Assembly (NCBI RefSeq): GCF_004354015.1
Contig: NZ_SMRU01000021.1
Span: 1 to 64,000 of the forward strand
DNA from: Arthrobacter terricola
Lineage (GTDB): Bacteria; Actinomycetota; Actinomycetes; Actinomycetales; Micrococcaceae
Direction: 5' to 3'
Length of the DNA stretch: 64,000 nucleotides
Positions 50,639-60,735 of this stretch are shown one piece after another. The notes under the pieces are model-generated. The model was given only the letters and a program-made list of their open reading frames with translations. It had not been told where the DNA came from and did no database searches. The first letter of the stretch is position 1, and each line of letters starts with the position of its first letter. A program made the position numbers and the translations under genes.

Positions 50639-51037
50639 TTACCGGAGGGCGTCGCGCAATCGTTCCGCCAGGTCGTCGAGGGATTCGCGCCATTCGGGTT
50701 CGTCGGCGTCATCCCAAAGTTCGGCCAGTTCGGATTCGTCGCCGGCCACCCGCTCCACGGCCTGCAGCGCAAGCTCCACGTCTTCCGGGCCAAGTTCCGC
50801 GCCGTGGGCGGCCACCCAGGACGTGACGTTTTCCGGCACATCGCCGGGAGGGTTTCCCCGGGACGTGGAGATGATCTCCGCGGCGGCAACGGCTGTGCTG
50901 CCATCGGATGCCTCCAGATAGTCGGTGTCGGCGACCTCCAACGCAGTGCGGACGATCTCAGCACCGCCGTCATCGAGTTCGTCCAGCCAGTCCATCGCGT
51001 CGTCATTCTCGAACGGCAAGAAGCCCCATGCACCCAT
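50639..51037 (-). CDS. DUF4259 protein
   Basis: A 132-residue acidic protein opening with MGAWGFLPFENDDAMDWLDE, the diagnostic start of DUF4259, followed by helices (ALEVADTDYLEASDGSTAVA, ELALQAVERVAGDESELAEL). Function unknown; family members are often found beside toxin immunity genes. ATG at 51037 is fixed by the family match; AAGGG lies about eight bases upstream. Confidence 0.85.
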   Translation of the reverse strand: MGAWGFLPFENDDAMDWLDELDDGGAEIVRTALEVADTDYLEASDGSTAVAAAEIISTSRGNPPGDVPENVTSWVAAHGAELGPEDVELALQAVERVAGDESELAELWDDADEPEWRESLDDLAERLRDALR

Positions 51038-51251
51038 CTGTATGCCCTTCCCGGTTGTCGCTTGGTTGCAGAGCTTAACAGACAGGTCGGCCGACGTCAG
51101 GAGGGGCACGGGACAGCCTCGATGTTCCGGCGCCTACCCCGGAGGGCTGAAAAGGATTTCGTGTCGTCAGCGTCGAGAAGATCGTGGCGGAAGGCGATCC
51201 CGTCCACCGGTGTCCACGAAAAGGACCGCCACTGTCCGTGGATGCACGGTG

Positions 51252-52055
51252 TTACCAACTCATCATGAGTTCACGATGCCATAGGTTTTTCGTTGCCTGT
51301 TCGAGCTCAATGGGCCAAGCAGCACCACACTCTTCGGCAAGCTTGCGCGCTCGGGCCAAATAGACAGCTGCCAGCTTCTGCTGTGCATCTCGAATGCTGA
51401 GTTCGCTGAACCCAAAAACTGGAATCTCCTGCAGGCAATGCACCTGTTCATCGCTTAGATGTTGCCCTATCCGCTTATTAAGCGTCCCACTTTGAATCCC
51501 GTTCTCAGCTAGTAGCAAATTGACCAAGAGACGATCGCGCATCATCGCCGTAGTCTGCGACAGAGCGATGAGATCACCCCGGTGGACCGACGCGATCGTC
51601 TTACCCAGAAAGTAAAGGAAGATTTGGACATCTTGAGCGGGAAAGAACGCCTGGCCGCGAGGAGAGGGAGCGCTGATGATGTCCTGAATCAGGGCATCCC
51701 GGGCAAGGAGCACGCGGCGTGATTCACCCGACGTGAGCTGAGTTTCCGAGGAATGAACATTCACATCGATGTGTATCCAACTGGAAGTGAGGCAGATAAA
51801 GGAACTAGGAAGCCCAGGGATCGCATCTGCCAAGACCAGATGCACCTGCGACTCGAGCCAGTCGATGGCGGCAAAGTTCTCCGTCTCTCTCACTACTAAA
51901 TGAAGGTCTATGTCACTCCAGTCATCTGCTGATCCCTGCGCCAAGGAGCCCTCAAGCCAAGCCGACCGTATACGTTGATCGTTGAAACAGTTCTTAAAGA
52001 GCATTTCAACGGTTGGCTTAAGCCGGCGCGGCACATCCTCAAGGGTGGAATCCAT
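51252..52055 (-). CDS. nucleotidyltransferase-fold protein (AadA/MNT-like)
   Basis: A 267-residue protein. Residues 36-50 have the GS-x10-D-x-D nucleotidyltransferase motif (GSLAQGS...DWSDID; D48, D50), then IDVNVHSSE supplies a third acidic position, and the C-terminal half is helical as in aminoglycoside nucleotidyltransferases. Activity would be transfer of AMP (or another NMP) to a small molecule or a protein. It is divergent from the HEPN-helicase gene; since MNT enzymes AMPylate HEPN toxins in known toxin-antitoxin pairs, a link is possible but not shown. Confidence 0.75.
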   Translation of the reverse strand: MDSTLEDVPRRLKPTVEMLFKNCFNDQRIRSAWLEGSLAQGSADDWSDIDLHLVVRETENFAAIDWLESQVHLVLADAIPGLPSSFICLTSSWIHIDVNVHSSETQLTSGESRRVLLARDALIQDIISAPSPRGQAFFPAQDVQIFLYFLGKTIASVHRGDLIALSQTTAMMRDRLLVNLLLAENGIQSGTLNKRIGQHLSDEQVHCLQEIPVFGFSELSIRDAQQKLAAVYLARARKLAEECGAAWPIELEQATKNLWHRELMMSW

Positions 52056-52290
52056 ACCCGGATTGTTTCATCCGGCCGTGAGTCATCTTTCGATTTGACG
52101 CTGTAGGAGCATCGTCCGTCGGTCGAATCCTCCCCAATTGCAGTCCCGGATCTGACCCGGCAGGTATCGTGTTGAGCACCGGCCATGAAAGGGGGAGCAA
52201 TGCAGGTCCCGAGTGTTGTAGATGTCGACCTACCGCCACATCAATCAGGTGATAATCCGTATTCCGCTACTTCGGTCTGGGGAGCAGGGC

Positions 52291-55200
52291 ATGCGTGAAC
52301 ACCTGACGACGCTTGCAGCCTTATTGCGCAGATTCCTGGAGAAAGAACTCCCCACACTCGGGCCGGGATGGTGGGACAAAGGCGTCCTAAACAAGCTGAC
52401 GTATCAGCAGCGAGCGATGGTCGATGAGAACGGGTGGTCGAGTCTCGACGAGCTCGATGTTGCCGCTGTCCTCCGGGTCGCTGACCAGAACTGGGACCTG
52501 TTCAGACGGAGAAACATCGTCAAGTGGGACGACCGGAACTGGTTGAAGGAAGCTTCCAGCGTTCGAAACCGCTGGGCTCACGACGCTCCTGGTCGCGAGC
52601 AGGGCGCGGATCGCACCTACCGCGACCTCGATACTCTCGCCCTCCTCGCCAATGCTCTTGACCCTGGAAGTTCAGAAGCCAAGCAGCTGGCCAGTGCAAG
52701 GTCGGCGGCGCTGGCGGGACTCTCTCAACCGTCACCGGTGCGATCTGATGTGGCGCCTGCCCTCGAATCACCATCTAGCAGCTTCACACCGGGAGCAATG
52801 ATCCGGGTCAAGGCGCGGCCGGAACTGACTGGTGTGGTCACCCAAGTCAACAAATCGGGCTCACAGCTCCGTCTGACCGTGTTCCATGGGCAGACGATGC
52901 AGACCTATTACGAATCACAGGTCGAGCTTGTCGAATCGAAATCGAGTGAACATCTCGGGGCCGAGGAGCTCAGCGCACGGCTTACAGCCGCCCACGTCCT
53001 CCACCCCTCCGTGAGCAGGCTCTACTCGCTCAACACCGGCCGCATCGAATACGAACCCTACCAATACCGCCCAGTCATGAAATTGATCAACGCCGACCGG
53101 CCACGTCTTCTGGTTGCCGACGACGTCGGCGTCGGCAAGACGATCGAGGCGGGGTTGATCATAAAAGAGCTACAAGCCCGCCAACGGCTCGACTCGATCC
53201 TGGTGATCTGCCCCAAACCACTGGTCGTGGAGAACAAGTGGCGGAGCGAGTTGAAGCGGTTTGACGAGGACTTCGCGCATCTCGACAGCACGACACTTCG
53301 CCATTGCATCGACGAGACACGGGCCGAGGGCCACTGGCCTTCACGATACCGGAAGGCGATACTCCCCTACTCATTACTTGACGAGAAACTTCTTCTTGGG
53401 GACAGTACACTGCGCCGACCCCGACCAGGGTTGGTCTCACTCCTACCGCCAGTCAAGTTCGACTTGGTGATTGTCGATGAGGCGCACCACGTGCGAAACA
53501 GTGACACCTGGAGCCATCGCGTAGTCAAGCACCTCCTAGATTCCGCAGAAGCCGCGGTGCTCATCTCAGCGACGCCCATCCAGACAGGCAGTGAGGATCT
53601 CCGCGCCCTCCTTCGCCTGCTCCGGCCCGACACATTCGTCGACAACCAAACGTTCGACCTCATGCGCGAGCCCAACGCGCACCTCGCCGATGTCGAGAGT
53701 GCGGTCAGAATCGCGGGAGAGGCGTGGCAGACCACTGCGCTGCAGGCCTTGACGAGGGCACTGGAGACGCCTTGGGGCAGCCGGGTCCTTCGCACCAACC
53801 CCCGTACACAGGAGATCCGAGACATCCTCGACCAAGAGCGCGTCCAGGACCACGAGCGGGTGAAGGCTCTGCGACTCGCACAGTCACTCAACACGTTCTC
53901 CGGTCTCATCAACCGCACCCGTCGCCGGGACATAGGTTCCTTCACCACACGGAAATCCGAAACTTTCGAAGTCGACTTCACTCCCGCTCAAGCAGAGATT
54001 CATGAGGATCTGCTTGACCTTGCCGGCCGGATTTCTACAAGCAAAGGTCATGGTCAGTCCCTGGACTTCGTGCTTTCGACCCTGAAGCGCCAGGCTGCCA
54101 GTTGCCTGAATGGGCTGGCGCCCTTCGTCGAAGATCTCCTCCAGCGCAAGCTCACCGCCGAGGAGCTGAGTGAGGCCGATGTTGAAGTGGACGAGTTGGA
54201 TTCGTCTGCGCTGGGGTCATTTGTTGCCGAAATCAAGGACATCGCGGACCGTGCCGCTGCCCTGACTGACGACCCGAAGCTGGAACGTCTCCTCAGCTAT
54301 GTCGATGAAAAGAAGCTGCTGACCAATAATAAGCTTCTCGTCTTCAGCACCTTCCGACACACCCTCGGCTACCTCCTCGGTCATCTGATGGGCCGGGGCG
54401 CCCGAGTGGGTCTCGTCCATGGGGGCGTCCCCGACGAGGAGCGACGTGTGCTCCGGGCCCGGTTCGCGAAGGACAAGAGCGACCCTGATGCCATCGACTT
54501 ACTGCTTTCATCCGAGGTCGGCACGGAGGGGCTGGACTACCAGTTCTGCGACGCGCTCGTGAACTACGACCTCCCCTGGAATCCGATGCGCATCGAGCAA
54601 AGGATCGGCCGCATAGACCGCCGCGGACAGCAGAGCGAGTCGATCGCGATCAAGAACCTGATCGTCAGCGGCACCGTTGATGCAATCATCATCGAGCGAT
54701 GCCTCAAGAGGATCGGCGTATTCCAAAGGGCACTCGGTGGCAGCGAAGCGATCCTCGGTGAGCTCACCCGGGAAATTCGCAAAATCGCCGACGATCTCAG
54801 GCTCACTGACAGTGAGCGAGAAGCTCGGTTGCAGCAGCTCGCCGACAATAAGATCGGCCGCGTCCAGGAGCAGGAGGAACTTGAGGAACGCGAGAGCGCC
54901 CTTTTCGGTCTCCCCCTGAAAAAGCTGGACGCCGAGGGCGTAGAGCAGGCCGCCAGCCCCTGGCTCGCGCCGGATCAGCTGACCCGCCTGGTGCAGCGCT
55001 ACCTTCTTGAGTGCGGATACGACCGTGCTGACACGTTGTTTGAACGCCCCGTCGCACTGCTCCGCCCGAACAAGGACGTCCGCTCAACCCTGCACGAAGA
55101 TGCCCAGGCAGTCGCGCCCGCGAGCAGCTCGCAGTGGCAGAGGTGGCTGGGCCGAGGAGTGGATCAATCGAGGAAGCTCACCTTCGACCCCAACCTGGCC

Positions 55201-55797
55201 GACGACGATGATGTTGAACTCCTGTCGCCTGTTCACGAGTTGGTACGGGCTGCCGCGGCCCAGCAGGAGGGCTTCGCCGCGGATACAACGGTCGCTCTGA
55301 GGGTGAGCTCGACCCAGGTTCCTTCTGGTCTTTACCCGATCTCGATTCATTCTTGGACCTATCTAGGGGCGCGCGATGACTTCGAGGTGGTAGTGTCCAC
55401 GACCAATCCCACCCTTTCCGAGGAGATGGGCCGTCTCTTGGTCGATGCCACGGATTCAGCTGAACCCACGGAATGGCCCAATGCAAGCGAAGTCGACGAA
55501 CGGCACTATATGGCATGGGCCGATTCGAGAGCGGCGCACATCGATCGAACACGCGGGCATGTCGAGAGCCAGTTGGCGTCCCTCTCCACGACCCACCACG
55601 CCCGGGTTCAGCTCCTTGAGGACCAGATCGGGAATGCATCTCACGAAAACATACGCCGCATGCGTGAATCCGAACTTCGATCGCTTGAGGATGACTTTGA
55701 GACTCGGAGCAAGAAACTCGAAATGAGCATCCAACGCAGCGACGTCACGGCCGCACTCCTGTGCTCCGGGATCGTTGAGGTCATTGGTGAATCCTGA
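52291..55797 (+). CDS. HEPN-SNF2 helicase fusion, candidate defence protein
   Basis: A 1168-residue protein. Residues 1-130 look like a Swt1-type HEPN domain, with the RNase motif RNRWAH (R92-H97, R-x4-H). A linker and a small sheet (MIRVKARPELTGVVTQV) precede a SNF2/RapA-type motor: Walker A DDVGVGKTIEAG (about 277), DEAHH (396-400), SATPIQTG (motif III), FSTFRHT, and motif VI QRIGRIDRRGQ (770-780). A long C-terminal helical region follows. The protein should move along or remodel nucleic acid and may cut RNA. Start 52291 (GGGGAG upstream) is preferred over 52222. It overlaps the next gene, so both act together. Confidence 0.85.
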   Translation: MREHLTTLAALLRRFLEKELPTLGPGWWDKGVLNKLTYQQRAMVDENGWSSLDELDVAAVLRVADQNWDLFRRRNIVKWDDRNWLKEASSVRNRWAHDAPGREQGADRTYRDLDTLALLANALDPGSSEAKQLASARSAALAGLSQPSPVRSDVAPALESPSSSFTPGAMIRVKARPELTGVVTQVNKSGSQLRLTVFHGQTMQTYYESQVELVESKSSEHLGAEELSARLTAAHVLHPSVSRLYSLNTGRIEYEPYQYRPVMKLINADRPRLLVADDVGVGKTIEAGLIIKELQARQRLDSILVICPKPLVVENKWRSELKRFDEDFAHLDSTTLRHCIDETRAEGHWPSRYRKAILPYSLLDEKLLLGDSTLRRPRPGLVSLLPPVKFDLVIVDEAHHVRNSDTWSHRVVKHLLDSAEAAVLISATPIQTGSEDLRALLRLLRPDTFVDNQTFDLMREPNAHLADVESAVRIAGEAWQTTALQALTRALETPWGSRVLRTNPRTQEIRDILDQERVQDHERVKALRLAQSLNTFSGLINRTRRRDIGSFTTRKSETFEVDFTPAQAEIHEDLLDLAGRISTSKGHGQSLDFVLSTLKRQAASCLNGLAPFVEDLLQRKLTAEELSEADVEVDELDSSALGSFVAEIKDIADRAAALTDDPKLERLLSYVDEKKLLTNNKLLVFSTFRHTLGYLLGHLMGRGARVGLVHGGVPDEERRVLRARFAKDKSDPDAIDLLLSSEVGTEGLDYQFCDALVNYDLPWNPMRIEQRIGRIDRRGQQSESIAIKNLIVSGTVDAIIIERCLKRIGVFQRALGGSEAILGELTREIRKIADDLRLTDSEREARLQQLADNKIGRVQEQEELEERESALFGLPLKKLDAEGVEQAASPWLAPDQLTRLVQRYLLECGYDRADTLFERPVALLRPNKDVRSTLHEDAQAVAPASSSQWQRWLGRGVDQSRKLTFDPNLADDDDVELLSPVHELVRAAAAQQEGFAADTTVALRVSSTQVPSGLYPISIHSWTYLGARDDFEVVVSTTNPTLSEEMGRLLVDATDSAEPTEWPNASEVDERHYMAWADSRAAHIDRTRGHVESQLASLSTTHHARVQLLEDQIGNASHENIRRMRESELRSLEDDFETRSKKLEMSIQRSDVTAALLCSGIVEVIGES

Positions 55798-58700
55798 ATT
55801 CACGTTTGAGAGTATCGCCGCCAACGGTCGTGCGATAGTTGAGGCCCACAAGAAGAAGAAGGGCTTCGAGGAAGGCATTCGCCGGCTGCTGTCCGAGCTG
55901 TATCCCGACAATGCCCACTTTATCTATGAGTTGCTTCAGAACGCCGAAGACGCGAAAGCGACCATTGTCGAGTTCGAGTTGGACGGATCTTGTCTTGAAG
56001 TACGCCATGACGGCTCACGCGCGTTCTCGCTGAAAGACATTGACTCGATTACCAACATCGGTGACTCGACGAAGAAGGATGACCCGACCCAGATCGGCAA
56101 GTTCGGTGTGGGCTTCAAGGCGGTCTACTCGTACACGAGCCGCCCTGAGATCCGGTCGGGGACGTACTCGTTTGCTATCGAAGACCTCTTCGTCAACGAA
56201 AGGATCACAGGCGAGGCCCTGGCTGGCTGGACCAGTTTCAGGTTCCCGTTCAATCGCCCGGAAAAGCCGGCCGGAGTCGCCGTTGCAGAGGTCGCACGGG
56301 GGCTTGCCGAGCTTGATGAGAAAACCTTACTCTTCCTCAGCCACATCCGGACGGTGACATACGCGCTTCCCGATGGAACCGTTGGGATCATCGAGCGCCA
56401 GGAGCTGGACGACGACGTCATCAAGATCCAGAAGTCCGAGGGCCAGGATTTCGTCGAGTCTCACTGGTTGCGCCTTGTCGGCCCGACCAATGTCGAACAC
56501 AACAGCTATGCCCCACTCTCCGTAGCGGCGGCGTTCCGACTCGAACTCGGAGAGCCGGGAAAGCTGAAGCGGGGGAAACAGAAGGATGGGGAGCCTTCAA
56601 AAAGCGCGCGGCCATGGTCCATCGTCCCCCTGGACCATGGCGATGTATCCATCTACTTCCCGGCTGTGAAGGAAACGTCGGGCCTCCGGTTCCACATTCA
56701 TGCGCCTTTTGCCTCTACCGTGGCCCGGGACAGCGTTCGCGATGACCCCGACAACGTCCGGCTTGTCGAGGACATCGGGGCACTGATAGTTGGTGCCTTG
56801 CCGAGGCTGTGTAGTCAGGGCCTGATTAATGACGCCTTCCTTGAATCACTACCGAACCACGACGATCCAGTTGGCCGCCCGTATAACCTCATCCGGGACG
56901 CAATCATTGATGCGTTCAACGAGCTTGAAATTACCCCCGCGCGCTTGAGTGGATACGCCCCGGCGAGGTCACTTGTCGCAAGCCCTAGTGAATTCAGGAA
57001 CGGTCTGGCTGAGGATGACCTGCCGTTCCTGTGTTGGATGGCCGACATCAAAACGGAGAAAACCCCGCGCTGGATCCGCGACCGTGATGGACGCGCCGGC
57101 AAATTCCTTGGAGGGCTCGACAGTATCGAGTTCAGCTGGCCCCAGCTAGGCGCCGTCCTGCGCGAAGCTCGCGAGCCGTTTGACCACGACGATTCTGAGT
57201 GGCTCGAGTGGCTGGCGGTCAAGAGCGACGACGCGATCACCGGCCTCTACCAATTACTTGGACGAGCACCATTTTTTCAACAGTTGAGCTGGTCCTTGGA
57301 GTCGATACCGCTCATCCGGACAGCCCGCCGGGGCAGGAGCGAGCATGTGAAGGGGCCCGACACATACCTCCCGTCCGACCGGAACGACAAAGTCCTGAAT
57401 CGAGTTCGAGCGGAACTAGCGTACTTCGACGACGATGAGGGCCCACGCGCGGCCGACCTGAAGGCCTTCTATAAGGCCGCGGGGGTCCGTCGTTGGGACG
57501 AATCAGCGCGGATCGAGGCCAGGTTGGACCCCTACAAGGTCCCGGGCCGCCCCGTCCCCGACGGAGACATGACAAAGCACGTCAGCGACGTCAGGGCCTT
57601 CGTCCGGTATGCCCTCGCCCACCCGGAGGCTGCGAGACGTCTATTCCGAAACGTGTCGTTTCTCCTCTCGCTACGACCCGACGGCTCAGAGGCGTTGATC
57701 TCACCGGGCGAGAGCTACCTCGACCTTCCTTATCGGGCAACAGGTTTTTCCTCCCTGTACCCTTGGGTCCACCTGTACCAACCCACCGGACAACCTGTCC
57801 ACTACCGCCAGCCGTACCCGGTGGCCGGTTACTACCTGGACATCAACGGGTTCGAGGATTTCCTCAAACTTGCAGGTTCCATCGTGAGCATCGAAATCAC
57901 CCACGGCGACGTGCTTCGAAACCCTCTGCTGAGACAAGAATGGTGGGTCAAGAACCGCCACAGCGCCTACACCGAAAAGGTCGATTGGGAGATCAAGGAC
58001 CTCGACAAGATCATCCGGTCAGGAGACCACGACTTGATGCATACTCTATGGCGTACCGTCGTGCAGGCCCCAGCAGAGAAGGCCGGAGCGCTATACCGGG
58101 CGAACAACAGCTCGCACCGCTACACTTTCGCCTCCCAGTTGGCGCAGGAACTCACAGCCGAGGCGTGGGTGCTCGATAGGAACGGCGACTTGCGTCTGCC
58201 CAGAGAGGTGACGGCCGACGACCTGCCTGACGATTGGGAACGACCCAACGCAGGTTCGCTTGTGCACAAGCTCGAATTCGGTGCCGACGCGGCCCAACGC
58301 CGACAAAAGGCAGATGGTGTCAGCGACTTCCTCCGGGACGAAGGCCTCGAGGATGACGGCATCGATGTCCTGCGAGAGGCCAAAGACGCAGGGCTGACCA
58401 CCTCCGAACTCCGGACCCTCATCCGTGAGCACACGACTCCCCGCCGTTTCCCGGAGTCAGCCTCCGCAGACCCCAAAAGAAGATCAGCGTTGGCCTCCCA
58501 GGACGCAATCGTTGCCCCGGAGTACCGGACAGAGTCACGGCTGCGAAGCGTCGTCGACGGGCAGAGCCAGGCCGTTGCCGAATCCAGAGGCTATCTCCGC
58601 GGACAATACACGGCGGATGACGGTGAGATGTTTTGCCAGGCTTGCCATAAGCCGCTCCCGTTCAAGGTGGATGGCCAGTGGTACTTCGAATCAGTCCGCT

Positions 58701-58960
58701 TCGTAGACGCGCGCAAGCAAATGCACACAGCCAACGCTGTTGCATTGTGCCCACTCTGCGCGGCCCTCTACAAATACACGCGTGAAACCAGGAACGACGC
58801 CATTCTCGAGACGTTGGCGAATCTGGAGGTCGCAGAAGGCCAGGGAAATGTAGAGATTCCCTTGATACTCAACGGCAATCAGGTAAAGGTCCGGTTCACC
58901 GGCAAACATGCGATTGATCTTCGATCAGCGCTCGTCACGGCCGGAGAAGGGCGTTCATGA
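55787..58960 (+). CDS. sacsin-like GHKL ATPase with C-terminal zinc ribbon, candidate defence protein
   Basis: A 1057-residue protein. The N-terminus is a sacsin/Hsp90-like ATPase: helix FIYELLQNAEDAKAT (N52), a degenerate Asp loop HDGSRAF and G-box GKFGVGFKAVY (104-114). About 800 residues of unrecognised sequence follow. A C-terminal Cys4 unit (CQAC at 950, CPLC at 988, with FKVDGQWYFESV between) resembles the zinc ribbon of HNH-type proteins, but no catalytic His-Asn-His is evident. GTG at 55787 (GAGG upstream) overlaps the helicase stop by 11 bases. Sacsin-type ATPases with helicases occur in phage-defence islands; I cannot match this pair to a named system. Confidence 0.82.
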   Translation: MNPEFTFESIAANGRAIVEAHKKKKGFEEGIRRLLSELYPDNAHFIYELLQNAEDAKATIVEFELDGSCLEVRHDGSRAFSLKDIDSITNIGDSTKKDDPTQIGKFGVGFKAVYSYTSRPEIRSGTYSFAIEDLFVNERITGEALAGWTSFRFPFNRPEKPAGVAVAEVARGLAELDEKTLLFLSHIRTVTYALPDGTVGIIERQELDDDVIKIQKSEGQDFVESHWLRLVGPTNVEHNSYAPLSVAAAFRLELGEPGKLKRGKQKDGEPSKSARPWSIVPLDHGDVSIYFPAVKETSGLRFHIHAPFASTVARDSVRDDPDNVRLVEDIGALIVGALPRLCSQGLINDAFLESLPNHDDPVGRPYNLIRDAIIDAFNELEITPARLSGYAPARSLVASPSEFRNGLAEDDLPFLCWMADIKTEKTPRWIRDRDGRAGKFLGGLDSIEFSWPQLGAVLREAREPFDHDDSEWLEWLAVKSDDAITGLYQLLGRAPFFQQLSWSLESIPLIRTARRGRSEHVKGPDTYLPSDRNDKVLNRVRAELAYFDDDEGPRAADLKAFYKAAGVRRWDESARIEARLDPYKVPGRPVPDGDMTKHVSDVRAFVRYALAHPEAARRLFRNVSFLLSLRPDGSEALISPGESYLDLPYRATGFSSLYPWVHLYQPTGQPVHYRQPYPVAGYYLDINGFEDFLKLAGSIVSIEITHGDVLRNPLLRQEWWVKNRHSAYTEKVDWEIKDLDKIIRSGDHDLMHTLWRTVVQAPAEKAGALYRANNSSHRYTFASQLAQELTAEAWVLDRNGDLRLPREVTADDLPDDWERPNAGSLVHKLEFGADAAQRRQKADGVSDFLRDEGLEDDGIDVLREAKDAGLTTSELRTLIREHTTPRRFPESASADPKRRSALASQDAIVAPEYRTESRLRSVVDGQSQAVAESRGYLRGQYTADDGEMFCQACHKPLPFKVDGQWYFESVRFVDARKQMHTANAVALCPLCAALYKYTRETRNDAILETLANLEVAEGQGNVEIPLILNGNQVKVRFTGKHAIDLRSALVTAGEGRS

Positions 58961-58994
58961 TTGCAACCATTCCCCACCGGGCTCCTCATTGTTT

Positions 58995-59012
58995 CAGCCC
59001 CCTCAGGGGCTG
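58995..59012 (+). terminator. hairpin after the helicase-ATPase operon
   Basis: CAGCCCC-CTCA-GGGGCTG: perfect seven-base stem, four-base loop, 35 bases after the stop at 58960. A terminator by position; no U-run. Confidence 0.55.
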
Positions 59013-59142
59013 TCTGGAGCACCATCAAGTTCACCGGGTACCGGCGGCGTGTCGTTCACGCTCCCGGGTCATGCTGCAAATTTCTGACAATCAGACCAGC
59101 ACGCCATGTTGAAGCTCTTGGCTTCTTGTCGGATCGAGGCGA

Positions 59143-59652
59143 TCATCCGGCGTTGGTCATTTCGTCGACACCGATTTCCCGGTTCCGACGTGCCAACACC
59201 GCGAGGCGGTCGGCGAGTTCGTTCAGCGGGTGCCCGTTGTGGCCACGGCCCCATTCATAGGAGATTTTTACGCCCCGGGCCGAGCCCAGGATCCGCTTGC
59301 ATTCGGCGACCGAGTCGGTGTCATCGAAGGGTTGCAGGGTGCCGGTGGAGACGCGCTCCAAGACCTCCAGCGCCGCTCTGGAGTCGGTGAGGACCTTCAG
59401 ATCTCCGACGCCTTCGCGCAGCACCGGGTGGTGCCCGACGGTGCACTGGAGTCCGCGGCGGATGGCCGCCAGTTCCCCGGCTCGGATGCCGCCGTGCGTG
59501 CTGACGGATGTGCAGGCGCCCAGGATCGGGTCTGCCCCATTGGAGTACGCCAGGACGTAGCCGCAGCCGTTCACGGATTTGCCCCGGCCGCGCGATGAGT
59601 CGCACGCAAGAACGAGCCAGAAGTCGGAATGATACGGGCTGCAACGACCCAA
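59143..59652 (-). CDS. RNase HI-like protein
   Basis: About 169 residues with the RNase H core in order: LVLACDSSRG (D18), RAGELAAIRRGL (E60), KVLTDSRAALEVL (D90) and GHNGHPLNELADRLA (D148), all four acidic metal ligands kept. It should cut the RNA strand of RNA-DNA hybrids in the cytoplasm; on a plasmid it could affect replication primers. The N-terminus is uncertain: no ATG is near; TTG at 59652 is my best guess, and the further upstream frame (to 59919) is Cys/Ser/Arg-rich noise. Confidence 0.75.
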   Translation of the reverse strand: MGRCSPYHSDFWLVLACDSSRGRGKSVNGCGYVLAYSNGADPILGACTSVSTHGGIRAGELAAIRRGLQCTVGHHPVLREGVGDLKVLTDSRAALEVLERVSTGTLQPFDDTDSVAECKRILGSARGVKISYEWGRGHNGHPLNELADRLAVLARRNREIGVDEMTNAG

Positions 59653-60078
59653 AAGCCGCCTAGGAGGAACGTCTGGGACCGGCTTCAGCCTCCCTATGCC
59701 TCTCAAGTGCAGCGATGGACCGCTGGTCGCCAGAGACGGAATGGTTGTGGTGTGAGAACTTGGGGTTGCCGGTTGCCCGCACTGTCGAGCGCATCGGCGG
59801 CACACTGCACAATTCGATGGAACGGAATAGCGTCGACCAGTTTGCCATGAGCAGCAGCCTAATAGGCAGACCGTGATCGTCGGACAAGCGCAATTCCGCT
59901 CAGGGTCGTCGCGGGCCAACGACGGTAACTCTGTTACCCGTTACCCTCGTTACCTCCGGAAGCAGGCCGGGATAAGCAATTCCGCGGATTACTCGCACTT
60001 GGTCGTTCTGGACTACCACCGAACGCCACGGGACAATGAGAACGAGAATACGGGTTTCCCTTGGCAGGAGGTGGCCGG
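59653..60078. other. intergenic, no supportable gene
   Basis: About 425 bases between the RNase H-like gene and the next small gene. No convincing ORF or RNA. Confidence 0.45.
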
Positions 60079-60282
60079 ATGCTCGTTCGTTGTCTGGCAA
60101 GAGACCGCAAGCGCACTCAGGTCGATTCGGACGTCGCACCGTCGACGCGGCCAGCATCAGTAGACCCCAAAGACCGAAGGGTCCAGATTGCCGCCGCTAA
60201 GGCGAGGGTAACGCTCGATAGGTTGACGGGTGACCAGACAGCGGAATGGATCATCGCCCTGTCCAAGGAAAAGCCCGAGTAG
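60079..60282 (+). CDS. small hypothetical protein
   Basis: A 67-residue basic protein. AGGAGG lies eight bases before ATG at 60079, the best ribosome site in this end of the window. The C-terminal half is a likely helical unit, VQIAAAKARVTLDRLTGDQT then AEWIIALSKEKPE; the N-terminus is Arg/Asp-rich. Short proteins ending in (A)R-x-T-L-D-x-(R/K)-x-G...WI-x-(A/E)LS occur in actinobacteria, function unknown. Confidence 0.5.
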   Translation: MLVRCLARDRKRTQVDSDVAPSTRPASVDPKDRRVQIAAAKARVTLDRLTGDQTAEWIIALSKEKPE

Positions 60283-60735
60283 GAACCGGCCAACATCGCC
60301 CTGCCACAGCCCCTCCAAAGGAGAGTCCGCCGACGTGAGCGTCACATCCGAAATGAAAAACGCCGGTGGAGGCCAAAGACTCTGCCGCGGTCCAGTGCAG
60401 GAGCGCGTGATGATGCGGATGCCAGCTTCGCTTGACCGGTGATAAGTTGCAGGAACTTGAGAGCCGCCTTGGGTCACCGACGACCATGACGTGGCCCCTC
60501 GCAAAATGAGAGTGCGCAAGACACCAGCCCTAAAGCAAATGACGTCGGTTGTCTTGCTACTCGAGACTGCCACGACAACGGATGGAAGCACGACGCCGAA
60601 CCGGCGTTCACTCCGCCTTCCGGACGCGGCTGATCTTCAGCGCTTGATACTTCATATGGTCTATAGCGCCGGTGATTACCCGGGGGTCAACGGTCCCTCA
60701 GCGAGGTCTGCGCTGGTCCAAACACTGGTCCTTTC

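Noticed and set aside
52291..58960. Assignment of the helicase-ATPase pair to DISARM or BREX
   Set aside because: No methyltransferase, DrmB/DrmC, PglX/PglZ or BrxC-like gene is adjacent; only the helicase type is shared.
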